Shown here one piece after another: positions 6,974 to 15,350 of a DNA stretch of 64,000 nt. The translations under genes and the position numbers were made by a program. Every line of letters starts with the position of its first letter. Positions within the stretch are counted from its first letter, which is position 1. Source of the DNA: Actinomadura hibisca NBRC 15177 (GTDB taxonomy: Bacteria > Actinomycetota > Actinomycetes > Streptosporangiales > Streptosporangiaceae); contig NZ_BCRO01000064.1 of the NCBI RefSeq assembly GCF_001552635.1, positions 1 to 64,000 of the forward strand, given 5' to 3'. A model generated the notes under the pieces. That model was not told the origin of the DNA. It worked only from the letters and a program-made list of their open reading frames with translations, and made no database searches.

Positions 6974-8923
6974 TCAGCCGAGCGTCGGCGGCAACACCCG
7001 CAGCGCCAGCATCGACACGTCGTCGCGCAGGTCGCCGTCGCAGTACTCCAGCAGCGTGCGCTGCACCGCGTCCAGCATCGACTGCACCGAACCGGCGGCG
7101 TGCGCGGCCAGCGTGTCCAGCAGCCGTTCCTGGCCGAACTCCTGCCGCATCAGGTCGCACGCCTCCAGCACCCCGTCCGAGTGCAGGAACAGCGTGTCGC
7201 CGGGCACCAGCTCGATGGTGTCGAGCCCGGCCTCGAAGTCCTCGAACAGCCCGAGCGGCACGCCGCCGCGCGAGGCCGAGCGGATCACCCCGTCGCCGCG
7301 GACCACGACCGCGGGCGGGTGCCCGGCCAGGCCGAGCGCGGCGGTGACGCCGGACTCGGTGGGGGTGAGCGCCGCCAGCACGGCGGTGACGAAGCGGTCC
7401 TCCTCCAGCAGCGTCTCGTTGACCATGGCCAGCACCTCGGTCGGGTCGCTCTTCCACCGCGACACCAGCCGCACGCCGTGCCGGGCGGTCGCGGTGACCG
7501 CCGCCGCGTCCTCGCCCTTGCCGCACACGTCGCCCAGCACCAGGCCCCAGCCGCCGGGGGTGCGGAACACGTCGTAGAAGTCGCCGCCGACCTCGCCGCC
7601 GTGCGAGGCCGCCATGTAGCGGGCGTCCAGCTCCACGCCGGGGATCGCGGGCAGCGTCTTGGGCAGCAGGCTCGCCTGGAGCGAGTCGGCGACCTCCGCG
7701 CGCCGCCGGTACAGCCGCGCCGCGCGGATCACCAGCGCCAGGTAGCGGCCGAGCCGCTGCACCACGCCGAGGTCGGTCAGGTCGAACGGGCCGTGCTCGC
7801 CCCGGCTGGCCAGCGTGATCGTGCCGATGCAGCGGTCGCCGTCCTCCACCGGCACGCAGAGCACCGAGGTCGCGCCGATCTTGGCGCAGACCGGCTGCCC
7901 GTCCGGGCCGGTGCCGAGCTGGTTCAGGTCCTCCAGGTGCGGGCGCAGCGCGCTCTGCCGGGTGCGCCACACCGTGTGCGGCAGGGTGTCGGGGGCCGGG
8001 TCCAGCTCCTCCAGCATGCGCGCGGCCTCGTGCGCGCGCTCGTCGTCGGCCGGGCCCATCACGACCTGGCGGCGCGGCGGGTCGGCGCTGTTCAGGCGGC
8101 GCTCGGCCTGCTGGGACGGGCCGCCGACCGCCGGGCCCGACTCCACGCCGGTCAGGTCGATGAACGCCCAGTCGGCCAGCTCGGCGGCCAGCAGCCGGGC
8201 GCAGCGGCGCACCGCGACGGTCTCGTTGAAGACCGGCTCGTCCAGCAGCAGCTCGCTGGCGGTGGCCAGCACGTCCATCCGGTGCACGATGGTCGCCACG
8301 GCCTCGTCGTCGGCCGGCTCGGCCTTGACGGCGGGGGCCGGGGCGGCCGGGTCGTCGGTGGGCGTGGTGGTGGGCCCGGCGGCCGCGATCACCATCGGGT
8401 CGGGCTCGCCGCGGATCCACACCCGCGCCAGCGTCACCACCGCGTCGACCGGGTGCTCGCGGCCCAGGAACCGCACCGGCACGCGCAGCCGCCGCCCGGT
8501 CCGCACGACGGCGGCGAGCTGGGAGCGCAGCGCGGCGCGGGTCGCCAGGTCGCAGAAGGCGGTGAACTGCTTGCCCGACACGTAGCCCGAGGAGGTGCCC
8601 AGCAGGCCCGCGGCCTGCCGGTTGGCGCGGCGGACGCTGTTGTCGCGGTCCAGCAGGAACAGCGGCACCGGCGCGTCCTGGAACACCGTGCGCAGCACCC
8701 GGCGCTCGGTCTCGGCGGCGGCTCCCGCCCCGGCCGCGCCGCCCTGCTCGGCGCCCATCGCGCGCAGCGCCGTCAGGGCCAGCTCCAGCTCCAGCAGCGC
8801 GGCGTCCAGCGTGGCGCGCAGGTCGGGTTGCGGCAGGTCGGCGGCCTGGCGGAGCTCCCCGATGCGCCCTTCGAGATCGGTGATCTCGCGCATGATGGTC
8901 TCGGGTTCGAGCTGCTCGGGCAT
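6974..8923 (-). CDS. PAS-GAF-PP2C (SpoIIE-type) protein phosphatase
   Basis: A 649-residue serine phosphatase of the RsbU/SpoIIE type, which normally dephosphorylates a STAS anti-sigma antagonist. Domains in order: coiled-coil (about 1-60); PAS domain (VFQDAPVPLFLLDRDNSVRR, about 80-190); a linker rich in Pro/Ala; GAF domain (about 210-400); and SpoIIE PP2C domain (about 415-645). Metal-binding motifs are intact: GGEVGGDFYDVF, LGDVCGKG, GLAGHPPAVV and the final DDVSMLALR. The ATG at 8923 has GGGGAGAGG upstream and is preferred over a TTG one codon earlier. There is no HATPase domain here, unlike the related protein at 16419. Its likely partner could be a STAS protein such as that at 27570; this is inference. 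Confidence 0.9.
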   Translation of the reverse strand: MPEQLEPETIMREITDLEGRIGELRQAADLPQPDLRATLDAALLELELALTALRAMGAEQGGAAGAGAAAETERRVLRTVFQDAPVPLFLLDRDNSVRRANRQAAGLLGTSSGYVSGKQFTAFCDLATRAALRSQLAAVVRTGRRLRVPVRFLGREHPVDAVVTLARVWIRGEPDPMVIAAAGPTTTPTDDPAAPAPAVKAEPADDEAVATIVHRMDVLATASELLLDEPVFNETVAVRRCARLLAAELADWAFIDLTGVESGPAVGGPSQQAERRLNSADPPRRQVVMGPADDERAHEAARMLEELDPAPDTLPHTVWRTRQSALRPHLEDLNQLGTGPDGQPVCAKIGATSVLCVPVEDGDRCIGTITLASRGEHGPFDLTDLGVVQRLGRYLALVIRAARLYRRRAEVADSLQASLLPKTLPAIPGVELDARYMAASHGGEVGGDFYDVFRTPGGWGLVLGDVCGKGEDAAAVTATARHGVRLVSRWKSDPTEVLAMVNETLLEEDRFVTAVLAALTPTESGVTAALGLAGHPPAVVVRGDGVIRSASRGGVPLGLFEDFEAGLDTIELVPGDTLFLHSDGVLEACDLMRQEFGQERLLDTLAAHAAGSVQSMLDAVQRTLLEYCDGDLRDDVSMLALRVLPPTLG

Positions 8924-9053
8924 CAAACCTCTCCCCAGGGGTGGACCGCACGCCGCCGGTCTCCGGTGGACCGCCGTGCGCAGCCTATTCCCGTTGCGCG
9001 CATACGGCCTAGTTCAGTACCAAAGAGGCGCTGGTCATCCCGCCCGTTGGTCC

Positions 9054-9776
9054 TCAGAGCAGCCCCTGGTCGCCGACGATCCGCTGGGCCAGCGCGGTCA
9101 GCTTCACGTGCCGGGTCTGGGAGACGCGGCGCATCTCGGCGAACGCCTGCTCGGCGTCGCAGCCCAGCGCGTGCATCAGGATGCCCTTGGCCTGGTCGAC
9201 GACCGCGCGCGCCTCCACCGCCTCCTGGAGCTGGGTGGCGGTGCGCTGCACCCGGTCGTACTGGAGCGAGTTGGACACCGCGGCGCTGCCCTGCGCCACC
9301 AGCAGCGCCGCCAGGGCCTGCTGGTCGGGGGCCAGCGACCGGGGCGCCACCCCGTACAGCGTCAGCGTCACCATGACCTGGCCGTTCAGATGGGGAGAGG
9401 TGGCGAAGCAGCGCACGCCGCGCCGCAACATGTCGGGCATGGTCTCGGGCCAGCGGGTCTCGGCCAGGATGTCGTCGCTGCTGACCGCGCGGCGGTGCAG
9501 CACCACGTCGAAGACGGGGCCGGAGCCGCGGGCGAGCTGGCGGTCGACGACCTCGGCGAGGTCGGGGTGGCTGGCGGCCGAGGCCAGGGGGTCGGGCCGC
9601 TGGTCGTCGGCCAGCGCCCAGCGCACGCTGGAGGCCCCGGCGCAGCCGGGCACGGCGCGGGCGGCCAGCTCGGTGACCCGGTGCAGCGTGCCCACGTCGG
9701 ACGACACGCCCACCACGCCCAGGCGGGCGATCTCCAGGGCGAGCTGATCGGTCAGGACGGCGTCGGTTGTCGGCAC
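9054..9776 (-). CDS. GAF-ANTAR domain regulator
   Basis: A 240-residue sensor/RNA-binding protein. The N-terminal 170 residues form a GAF domain (TLHRVTELAARAVPGCAGAS, LTLYGVAPRSLAPDQQALAA). The C-terminal ANTAR domain shows RVQRTATQLQEAVEARAVVD, then QAKGILMHALGCDAEQAFAE and MRRVSQTRHVKLTALAQRIV, the three-helix pattern known to bind dual-hexaloop antiterminator RNA. In actinobacteria these proteins often work beside SpoIIE-type phosphatases, and one lies 130 bases downstream. The start is a GTG at 9776 with only a weak GAGG upstream. RNA targets are unknown. Confidence 0.88.
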   Translation of the reverse strand: MPTTDAVLTDQLALEIARLGVVGVSSDVGTLHRVTELAARAVPGCAGASSVRWALADDQRPDPLASAASHPDLAEVVDRQLARGSGPVFDVVLHRRAVSSDDILAETRWPETMPDMLRRGVRCFATSPHLNGQVMVTLTLYGVAPRSLAPDQQALAALLVAQGSAAVSNSLQYDRVQRTATQLQEAVEARAVVDQAKGILMHALGCDAEQAFAEMRRVSQTRHVKLTALAQRIVGDQGLL

Positions 9777-9913
9777 GACTTGACGGTACCTCGCCCGGAG
9801 CGTTCCCGTACCCGTCGGTACAGAGCGGTGGCGGCGGGGAGGGTGTCCGGGAGGGAAGGTGCGCCGGGCGCGTGCGGCGGGCGCACGGTGGGCGGCGTCG
9901 GCGGCGCGGCGGA

Positions 9914-10345
9914 TTACAGGTTCGGCGGGGCCTTGCTGATGTCGGGCAGGGGGCCGTCGCCGTCCATCCCGACCCCGGCCAGCGCCAGGTCCCCGACCGT
10001 GACGATGCCCACGGGCCGGTGCGCCTCGTCGACCACCGGCAGCCGCCGCACCGCGCGCTCGCGCATCAGCCGGACGGCGGTGTCGGTGTCGTCGTCGGGT
10101 CCCACGGTGATCAGGTCGGCGGTGCAGACGTCGCCGAGCGGCGTGAGCGCGGTGTTGCGGCTCTCGGCGACCGCGCGCACCACGATGTCGCGGTCGGTCA
10201 CCATGCCGCAGAGCCGCCCGGCGAAGGTCACCAGCACGTCGCCGATGCCCGCGTCGCGCATCACCCGCGCGGCCTCGAACAACGTCGCGTCGAGCGGGAG
10301 GGCCCGGGGATCGGCGGTCATGACGTCGCTGACTCTCCGTGCCAT
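9914..10345 (-). CDS. CBS-domain-pair protein
   Basis: A 143-residue protein made of two CBS motifs (a Bateman module), which usually bind adenosine ligands and act as stand-alone sensors. CBS1 runs VSDVMTADPRALPLDATLFE to LCGMVTDRDIVVRAV; CBS2 runs VCTADLITVGPDDDTDTAVR to RPVGIVTVGDLALAG. Paired CBS proteins of this size with the TDRDIVVR signature are common in actinobacterial stress regulons. The ATG at 10345 has GGAAGGG 11 bases upstream; a GTG three codons earlier is possible but too close to that site. It sits between the SSI-like inhibitor and the ANTAR gene, all on the minus strand. Confidence 0.9.
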   Translation of the reverse strand: MARRVSDVMTADPRALPLDATLFEAARVMRDAGIGDVLVTFAGRLCGMVTDRDIVVRAVAESRNTALTPLGDVCTADLITVGPDDDTDTAVRLMRERAVRRLPVVDEAHRPVGIVTVGDLALAGVGMDGDGPLPDISKAPPNL

Positions 10346-10438
10346 GTCCCGCACACCCTTCCCGTTCCGCGCCCGTCCGTCACCCGCCGCATCAGCGGCG
10401 CTCTACCCCGGGCGCGTGACCCTATGCCCAAGAGAGGG

Positions 10439-10837
10439 TCAAAACGCGAAGATGGTGCCCGTGTAGGCGCGCATGACGCAGCCGTTGGAGTACTCGCGCC
10501 GGAACCGCACCGGGCGGCCCGCCCAGCGGCCCTCCGCCTCGGCGATCACCGGCGCGTACTCCAGCGTGCAGAACCCGTCGCCGTGGGCGTGCTCGAACCG
10601 CCCGCCGGACCGGGCCAGCTCCGCGCACGCCTCGGCGGCCTTCGGGTGCTTGCCGCCCGCGGGGCCGCAGGTCAGCGTCACCGTCCGCGTCCCGGAGGTG
10701 GTGGCGCCGGGGTAGGTGAGGGTCAGCCGCAGTTCGGTGGCCGGGACGGGGTCGGCCGCCGCGGGCGCGACGGGCGCGAGGACGGGGGACAGGGCGAGCG
10801 CGGCGCCGGTGAGGGCGGTGGCGACCAGGTGCGGCAT
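10439..10837 (-). CDS. secreted subtilisin inhibitor (SSI family, I16)
   Basis: A 132-residue Streptomyces subtilisin inhibitor-like protein. It begins with a signal peptide (hydrophobic residues 5-25, likely cleaved after PAAA). The mature part keeps the SSI fold landmarks: LTCGPAGGKHPKAAEAC (first disulfide), FCTLEYAPVIAEAEGRW (reactive loop), YSNGCVMRAYTG (second disulfide) and terminal IFAF. Aligning with SSI, the P1 residue of the reactive loop is Leu in CTL-E, where classical SSI has Met. It probably inhibits extracellular serine proteases outside the cell. The ATG at 10837 has GGGAGT upstream. It follows the sigma factor gene by 76 bases in the same direction, so readthrough is possible. 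Confidence 0.9.
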   Translation of the reverse strand: MPHLVATALTGAALALSPVLAPVAPAAADPVPATELRLTLTYPGATTSGTRTVTLTCGPAGGKHPKAAEACAELARSGGRFEHAHGDGFCTLEYAPVIAEAEGRWAGRPVRFRREYSNGCVMRAYTGTIFAF

Positions 10838-10913
10838 GGGGACTCCCGGAGATCACGGCCAGATCGTCGCCCAATGTAGCCAGTCCGGCACCGAAAGTGG
10901 TGGAGGAGCGCCC

Positions 10914-11513
10914 TCAGGCCGCCAGGACGTGCGCGGCCAGCGCCTCCCGGAGCTGCTTGCGGCCCCGGTGCAGGCGCGACATCACCGTGCCGATGGGGGT
11001 GCCCATCATCGCGGCGATCTCCTTGTAGGGGTAGCCCTCCACGTCGGCCAGGTAGACCGCGTCGCGGAAGTCCTTGGGCAGGGCCCGCAGCGCCCCGGCG
11101 ATCCGCTGGTCGGGGATGCGGTCCAGCGCCTCGGACTCGGCCGACCGGAACCCGGCCGAGTGCGCCTCGGCCTGGGCGATCTGCCACTCCTCCAGCTCCT
11201 CCGAGCCCGCCCGCTGCGGCTCGCGCTGCTTCTTGCGGTAGGTGTTGATGAAGTTGTTGGTGAGGATGCGGTGCAGCCACGCCTTGAGGTTGGTGCCCTC
11301 CTGGAACTGGTGGAAGTTGGAGTACGCCTTGATCAGCGTCTCCTGCACCAGGTCCTCGGCGTCGGCGCTGTTGCGGGTCATCCGGACGGCGCTGGCGTAC
11401 AGCGGGTCGGCGAGCGGCAGCACGTCGCGCTCGTACCGCTCGGAGCGCTCGGTCTCGGAGATGCGGATCTTCTTCTCGGAGCGGGTCTCGCCGGGCATGG
11501 TGACAGCCGACAT
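10914..11513 (-). CDS. ECF RNA polymerase sigma factor, SigR/SigH-like
   Basis: A 199-residue group 4 sigma factor close to the SigR/SigH (ECF12) type. Region 2 is seen in ADPLYASAVRMTRNSADAED and LIKAYSNFHQFQEGTNLKAW; the RILTNNFINTYRKKQREP segment is typical of SigR. Region 4 is AGALRALPKDFRDAVYLADV and IAAMMGTPIGTVMSRLHRGR. SigR proteins normally answer thiol-oxidative stress under control of a zinc anti-sigma RsrA encoded immediately downstream. Here no rsrA follows; an SSI-type inhibitor gene does. The ATG at 11513 has GGGGG upstream, with an alternative five codons in. The long upstream gap likely carries its promoter, but I could not find a clear SigR-type GGAAT/GTT pair. Confidence 0.92.
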   Translation of the reverse strand: MSAVTMPGETRSEKKIRISETERSERYERDVLPLADPLYASAVRMTRNSADAEDLVQETLIKAYSNFHQFQEGTNLKAWLHRILTNNFINTYRKKQREPQRAGSEELEEWQIAQAEAHSAGFRSAESEALDRIPDQRIAGALRALPKDFRDAVYLADVEGYPYKEIAAMMGTPIGTVMSRLHRGRKQLREALAAHVLAA

Positions 11514-11855
11514 CGTCGTTCCCCCCGTGGATCATGGCTCCCTCGGGAGCCGGTGTGCGCCCGCGCGCGCCGGGGGCGCGCGCGGGTCGGGCGGACGTGC
11601 CGCCCCCCGTGCAGAGGTACGTTCCACCGATCCCGACGGGTTCGGCCGGAAAGGCGGCGCGAACGGAGATGGGGTCTTCCGGAGTCGGGGGTCCCGGCCG
11701 CGCATGGAGGGTGGGCCGGGCGTGCGCGCGGGACGGCTGCTGCCAGGGCGACCCCGTCGGTCCGGGACGTCGCGGGCTCGGCGCGATCGGGCGCGTCACT
11801 GTGGTCGGTGGGTTGTTCTCGTTAGGTAAGACGCGCGGGAGGGGGCCCGGGGTTG

Positions 11856-11871
11856 CGTGACGTCGGTCACA
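11856..11871. promoter_or_regulatory. CRP/FNR-family-like binding site
   Basis: GTGA, six bases, TCAC form a perfect half-site pair of the actinobacterial CRP kind (consensus TGTGA-N6-TCACA, one outer mismatch). It lies 343 bases upstream of the sigma factor start, far for direct activation. Confidence 0.35.
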
Positions 11872-11943
11872 AAACATGAACTTCTGTCGCGTTTGCTGCC
11901 GTTGACCGGTATAAAACCCCTCTTTTGCCGCAAACCGCCCAAG

Positions 11944-11985
11944 CCGAAGGCCCCCGGACCGGTGGAGGCGGCCGGGGGCCTTCGG
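11944..11985 (-). terminator. terminator of the M14 carboxypeptidase gene
   Basis: A perfect 14-bp stem (11944-11957 with 11972-11985) with a 14-base loop, located about 70 bases beyond the stop codon of the minus-strand gene ending at 12057. Confidence 0.75.
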
Positions 11986-12056
11986 GGACGGGGATCGGGA
12001 TCGGAGGTCAGAGGGGTCGGGGTCAGGGAGTTGGGCTCAGGGGGTGTTGCCGGGCG

Positions 12057-15000
12057 TCAGCCCAGCAGGTGGCGCAGGGCCCTGGCCATCAGGTCCCGCT
12101 GCTCGGCGGGCGTGCGAGCCTGCTCGATGCCGAAGCCGAGCAGCACGCTGTCGCGCGTCGCCACGGCCGAGGTCGAGTCGAGCAGGGCCTGCGTGCGCAC
12201 GAACTCCGTCGGGTTGCCGGGGCTGCCCTCGGGCGCGCCCGCGATCGTCCACGGGCCGAGGCCGGACTCGAAGCCCTCGGCGTCGAGCTGGCCGCCGGTC
12301 GTGGTGACCTTGGTCGCGTCGATGAACAGGCCGGGCTCGCCCGAGCCGGGGTCGCTCACGTAGGCGAAGGAGACCTCCACCTTCTTGCCCGCGTAGGCCG
12401 ACAGGTCGAAGGCGACCGGCACCCAGCCGTTGGAGTCACCGGTCATGGAGTTCCACTGGCCGGTGGTCCCGGTGTTGCCGCAGGGGTTGCCCTGGGTGAG
12501 GTAGTGCTTCAGGTGCGGGTGCTGGTTGATGAAGTAGGCGCCCTCGCACTCGGTCGGGACGCGGTTGCTGGTGTGGCCGTTCTTGTCGGGCAGCGTCGTC
12601 CAGTCGTCGCCGCCCGCCGTCCGGGCCTCCAGCAGCACGTGGTCGTAGCCGCCCTCGGTCGCGTAGGAGAGTTGCGCCTGCAACGCCGGGGCCTGCGCGG
12701 CGGTGACCGAGGTCAGGTCGACGGTGCGGGTGAGCCGCCGGTACAGGCCGTTCTGGTGCGGGCCCGCGATGTACCACTGGCCCTCGATCGGCTCGAACGG
12801 CGCGGCCGCGCCGAGGTAGTCGCCCGCCTTCCAGCTCCTGAACTGCGGGAACTGGTCGGGCGGCAGCACGGTGGAGGTCACCTGGAAGCCGCCCGCCTCG
12901 TTCAGCGGGTTGGACGCGGTGCCCGCGAGGCCCGCCTTGGCCCCCTCGAACGGGCGTCCGGCGCCGGTGAAGTCGGTCGGCTTGCCCACGACCTGCCGGT
13001 CGTAGCCGCCCAGGTAGTACTGGACGAAGTCGTCCGACAGCAGCTCGCAGTCGTCGCGGTAGTTGGAGCGGACCACACACGGCCGTTCGGGGTGCCCCTT
13101 CAGGCCGTAGTAGATGCCGCCGCCCGCCTTGCCGCTGATCGGCCCGGTGTAGCCGGTGGTCTCGCCGGTGTGCAGCAGCTTGCCGCCCTCGTTGAGGTAG
13201 GAGCGCACCGACAGCAGCAGGTCCTTGGCGCGGTCGGCCACCTGGGCGTCGTGCGCCGGGCCCTCGTAGGTCTGCACCGGGTCGTCGGCGGCGTCCTGGG
13301 TGAGCCGGTTGTCGCCCAGGTACCAGACCACGGCCTTGAAGTGCTTGAGGACGCCGAGGTCGTGCGGGACGCCGTCCTTGTCGATGTCCCAGACCTGCGG
13401 CTTGTGCTTGGCCGACTTCACCAGGTCGGCGTACTGCTGGGCGTACTTGGGCGCGTTGGTGCCCGCCGGGTAGGTGGGGTTGACGCCCTTGTAGTCCTCG
13501 TCGGCGATCACCAGCACGTCGGCGTCGGCCTGGTCGCGGACGGTGTAGGTGAAGTGCTCGCTCTCGACGCGCTTGCCGTCCTTGTTGCCCGAGAACCACA
13601 CCTCGACCCTGTCCCCGGCCTTCTGGCCGCTGACCTTGCCTCGATACTCGGCGAAGTAGTGGTCGTTCTCGTCGCCGAAGCGCTCGCCGCCGCGCCATTC
13701 GCGCGCGCCGTCGTGCCGGACCGGGCCGCCGTTGATGCGGTAGTTGAGGTCCTTGTTGGCCAGCGACCGGCGGACGACGGAGGCGACCTCCTGGGTGGAG
13801 CCGTAGGAGGTGGCGAACTTGTCCACGTCGTAGTCGGGCACGGTCTTGCCCACCGGCGACACGGGGTTGTCGGGGGTGTGCGCCGACTTGCCGACCGCGA
13901 TCGCGAACGGCAGGTTGTTGCGGAACTCCTGCGAGATCAGCGCCTCGTCGTCGGGGAACTCGAAGATGCTGCCGCAGTTCTGCGGCGTGTAGGCGTCGTC
14001 GGGGTCGTACCCGGCGGCGGTGACGCAGGTGGCCATCTCCGGGGTGATCGACAGCGCGCCGTGGCGGTTGTCGGCCTCGCCGTCGGTGTCGCCGTTGGTG
14101 GTGTAGAGCTGGGCGGCGAGCTGCGGGGTGTAGTTCGGCACGGCGGGCCGGTCCACGTCGCCGACGATCGCCTTGTGGATCAGGTCGTCGGGGCTGGGGG
14201 TGAGCGCCTGCCAGCCCACGCCGTACAGCAGCAGTTCGGCGGCCGAGTGCCAGTTGACCAGGAACTTCGGCTTCAGCCGCGCGTAGAGGCCGGTCTGCGC
14301 GCGGGTCTCGGGCTCGGAGGCCGGGCCCTTGCCCCGGTAGGTCTCGCCGATGGGCGAGGGGTCGGAGCCCTCGTTGTCGTAGCCCCACTTGTAGGGGAAG
14401 TTGCGGTTCAGGTCGACGCCGTCGCCGGTGGTGATGCGGCCGTCGCCGTTGTTGTCGCGGGCGTTCTTGCGCCACAGCCGGAAGCCGGGCTGGAAGGTCA
14501 GGTCGTAGCCGTCCACGTTGACCACCGGGACGAACCACAGGTCCGTGGTGTCCACGATCTTGGTCAGGTCGGCGTCCTTGCCGTAGCCCTCGACGTAGTG
14601 GTGCAGCAGCCGCCGCACCATCTCCGGGGTGATCCACTCGCGGGCGTGCTGGTCGGCCTGGTAGACGACCGCGGGCCGCTGGCCGTCCTTGAGCCCGGCC
14701 ACGTCCTTGCTGACCCGGATGGCGGTGATCGGCTTGCCCTGGACGGAGGTGCCGATGTCCACCGCCGTCGCGATGCCGGGGTGGTCGGCGGCGACCTTGA
14801 GGATCTCCTCGCGGATGTTCCCGGCGCCGCTGTAGGGCCGGAACACCTTCTGCGCGGCCTTCGCGCGGGCCGTCAGGTCCTTGCCGCCGGGCTTCTTGAC
14901 CTGGAGGCCGAGGCCCTTCTTGATCAGGTTGGCGGCCTGCGTGCTGTTCAGCACGGCCTCCACCCGGGCCTTGCCCTTGGCGGCCGACTTGGCGAAGGTG

Positions 15001-15200
15001 ACGTCCTCGCGGTCGACGCCGGAGGCGTTGAGCAGGGCGATCTGGTCGGCGCCGAGGTCGCCGGTGTAGACGTCCACCGCGGCCCCGGGGGCGGGCAGCG
15101 GGGGTTTCGCCTGCGCCGGGACCGCCGACAGCGTCCCGAGGAGGAGGGTTGCGGCGGCCACGACGGTGGTGGCTCTTCGCCGGAAAAGACTGCGCGTCAT
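12057..15200 (-). CDS. secreted M14 zinc carboxypeptidase, multidomain
   Basis: A 1047-residue secreted metallopeptidase. An N-terminal signal peptide (RRRATTVVAAATLLLGTLSA, cut near VPAQA) is followed by a propeptide-like region and an M14 catalytic domain (about 125-430). Zinc ligands appear as QADQHAREW (HxxE, near residue 186) and the His of VNWHSAAELLLYG near 318; GVDLNRNFPYKWG is the substrate-binding Arg region, and the catalytic Glu fits SITPEMAT. The C-terminal 600 residues hold a long region resembling the extra domains of actinobacterial M14 and immune-inhibitor-A-like peptidases, including a jelly-roll-like domain (GWVPVAFDLSAYAGKKVEVS). It probably acts outside the cell in protein degradation. 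ATG 15200 has GGGAGG upstream. Confidence 0.92.
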   Translation of the reverse strand: MTRSLFRRRATTVVAAATLLLGTLSAVPAQAKPPLPAPGAAVDVYTGDLGADQIALLNASGVDREDVTFAKSAAKGKARVEAVLNSTQAANLIKKGLGLQVKKPGGKDLTARAKAAQKVFRPYSGAGNIREEILKVAADHPGIATAVDIGTSVQGKPITAIRVSKDVAGLKDGQRPAVVYQADQHAREWITPEMVRRLLHHYVEGYGKDADLTKIVDTTDLWFVPVVNVDGYDLTFQPGFRLWRKNARDNNGDGRITTGDGVDLNRNFPYKWGYDNEGSDPSPIGETYRGKGPASEPETRAQTGLYARLKPKFLVNWHSAAELLLYGVGWQALTPSPDDLIHKAIVGDVDRPAVPNYTPQLAAQLYTTNGDTDGEADNRHGALSITPEMATCVTAAGYDPDDAYTPQNCGSIFEFPDDEALISQEFRNNLPFAIAVGKSAHTPDNPVSPVGKTVPDYDVDKFATSYGSTQEVASVVRRSLANKDLNYRINGGPVRHDGAREWRGGERFGDENDHYFAEYRGKVSGQKAGDRVEVWFSGNKDGKRVESEHFTYTVRDQADADVLVIADEDYKGVNPTYPAGTNAPKYAQQYADLVKSAKHKPQVWDIDKDGVPHDLGVLKHFKAVVWYLGDNRLTQDAADDPVQTYEGPAHDAQVADRAKDLLLSVRSYLNEGGKLLHTGETTGYTGPISGKAGGGIYYGLKGHPERPCVVRSNYRDDCELLSDDFVQYYLGGYDRQVVGKPTDFTGAGRPFEGAKAGLAGTASNPLNEAGGFQVTSTVLPPDQFPQFRSWKAGDYLGAAAPFEPIEGQWYIAGPHQNGLYRRLTRTVDLTSVTAAQAPALQAQLSYATEGGYDHVLLEARTAGGDDWTTLPDKNGHTSNRVPTECEGAYFINQHPHLKHYLTQGNPCGNTGTTGQWNSMTGDSNGWVPVAFDLSAYAGKKVEVSFAYVSDPGSGEPGLFIDATKVTTTGGQLDAEGFESGLGPWTIAGAPEGSPGNPTEFVRTQALLDSTSAVATRDSVLLGFGIEQARTPAEQRDLMARALRHLLG

Positions 15201-15350
15201 CGCGCCTCCCTGGCGTGGATCACAACGGGGGCGGCGTGATCGTCTGCCGGGGACGGAGGGGTGTCAATGCGGCATCGGGTCCGATAGCCGCATCCGGTCA
15301 CTTCGCGGGACGTGTGCTCCGGAATCGGCGCCGGGACGTCTCGATGATGA

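Larger units (their letters stand above)
11514..12056. other. long intergenic region upstream of the sigma factor gene
   Basis: About 540 bases between the sigma gene start and the stop of the M14 protease gene, both on the minus strand. It contains a CRP/FNR-like dyad at 11856-11871 and the strong terminator at 11944-11985. Open frames present here look like chance frames of GC-rich sequence. The sigma promoter should lie in the 340 bases next to its start. Confidence 0.5.

Noticed and set aside
6326..9376. A plus-strand open frame of about 1000 codons
   Set aside because: It is antisense to the DUF6328 and PP2C genes, and its translation is a low-complexity Arg/Gly/Gln-rich shadow typical of GC-rich DNA.
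11925..15239. A plus-strand open frame of about 1100 codons
   Set aside because: It is antisense to the M14 carboxypeptidase gene, which has a signal peptide and catalytic motifs; the shadow has none.
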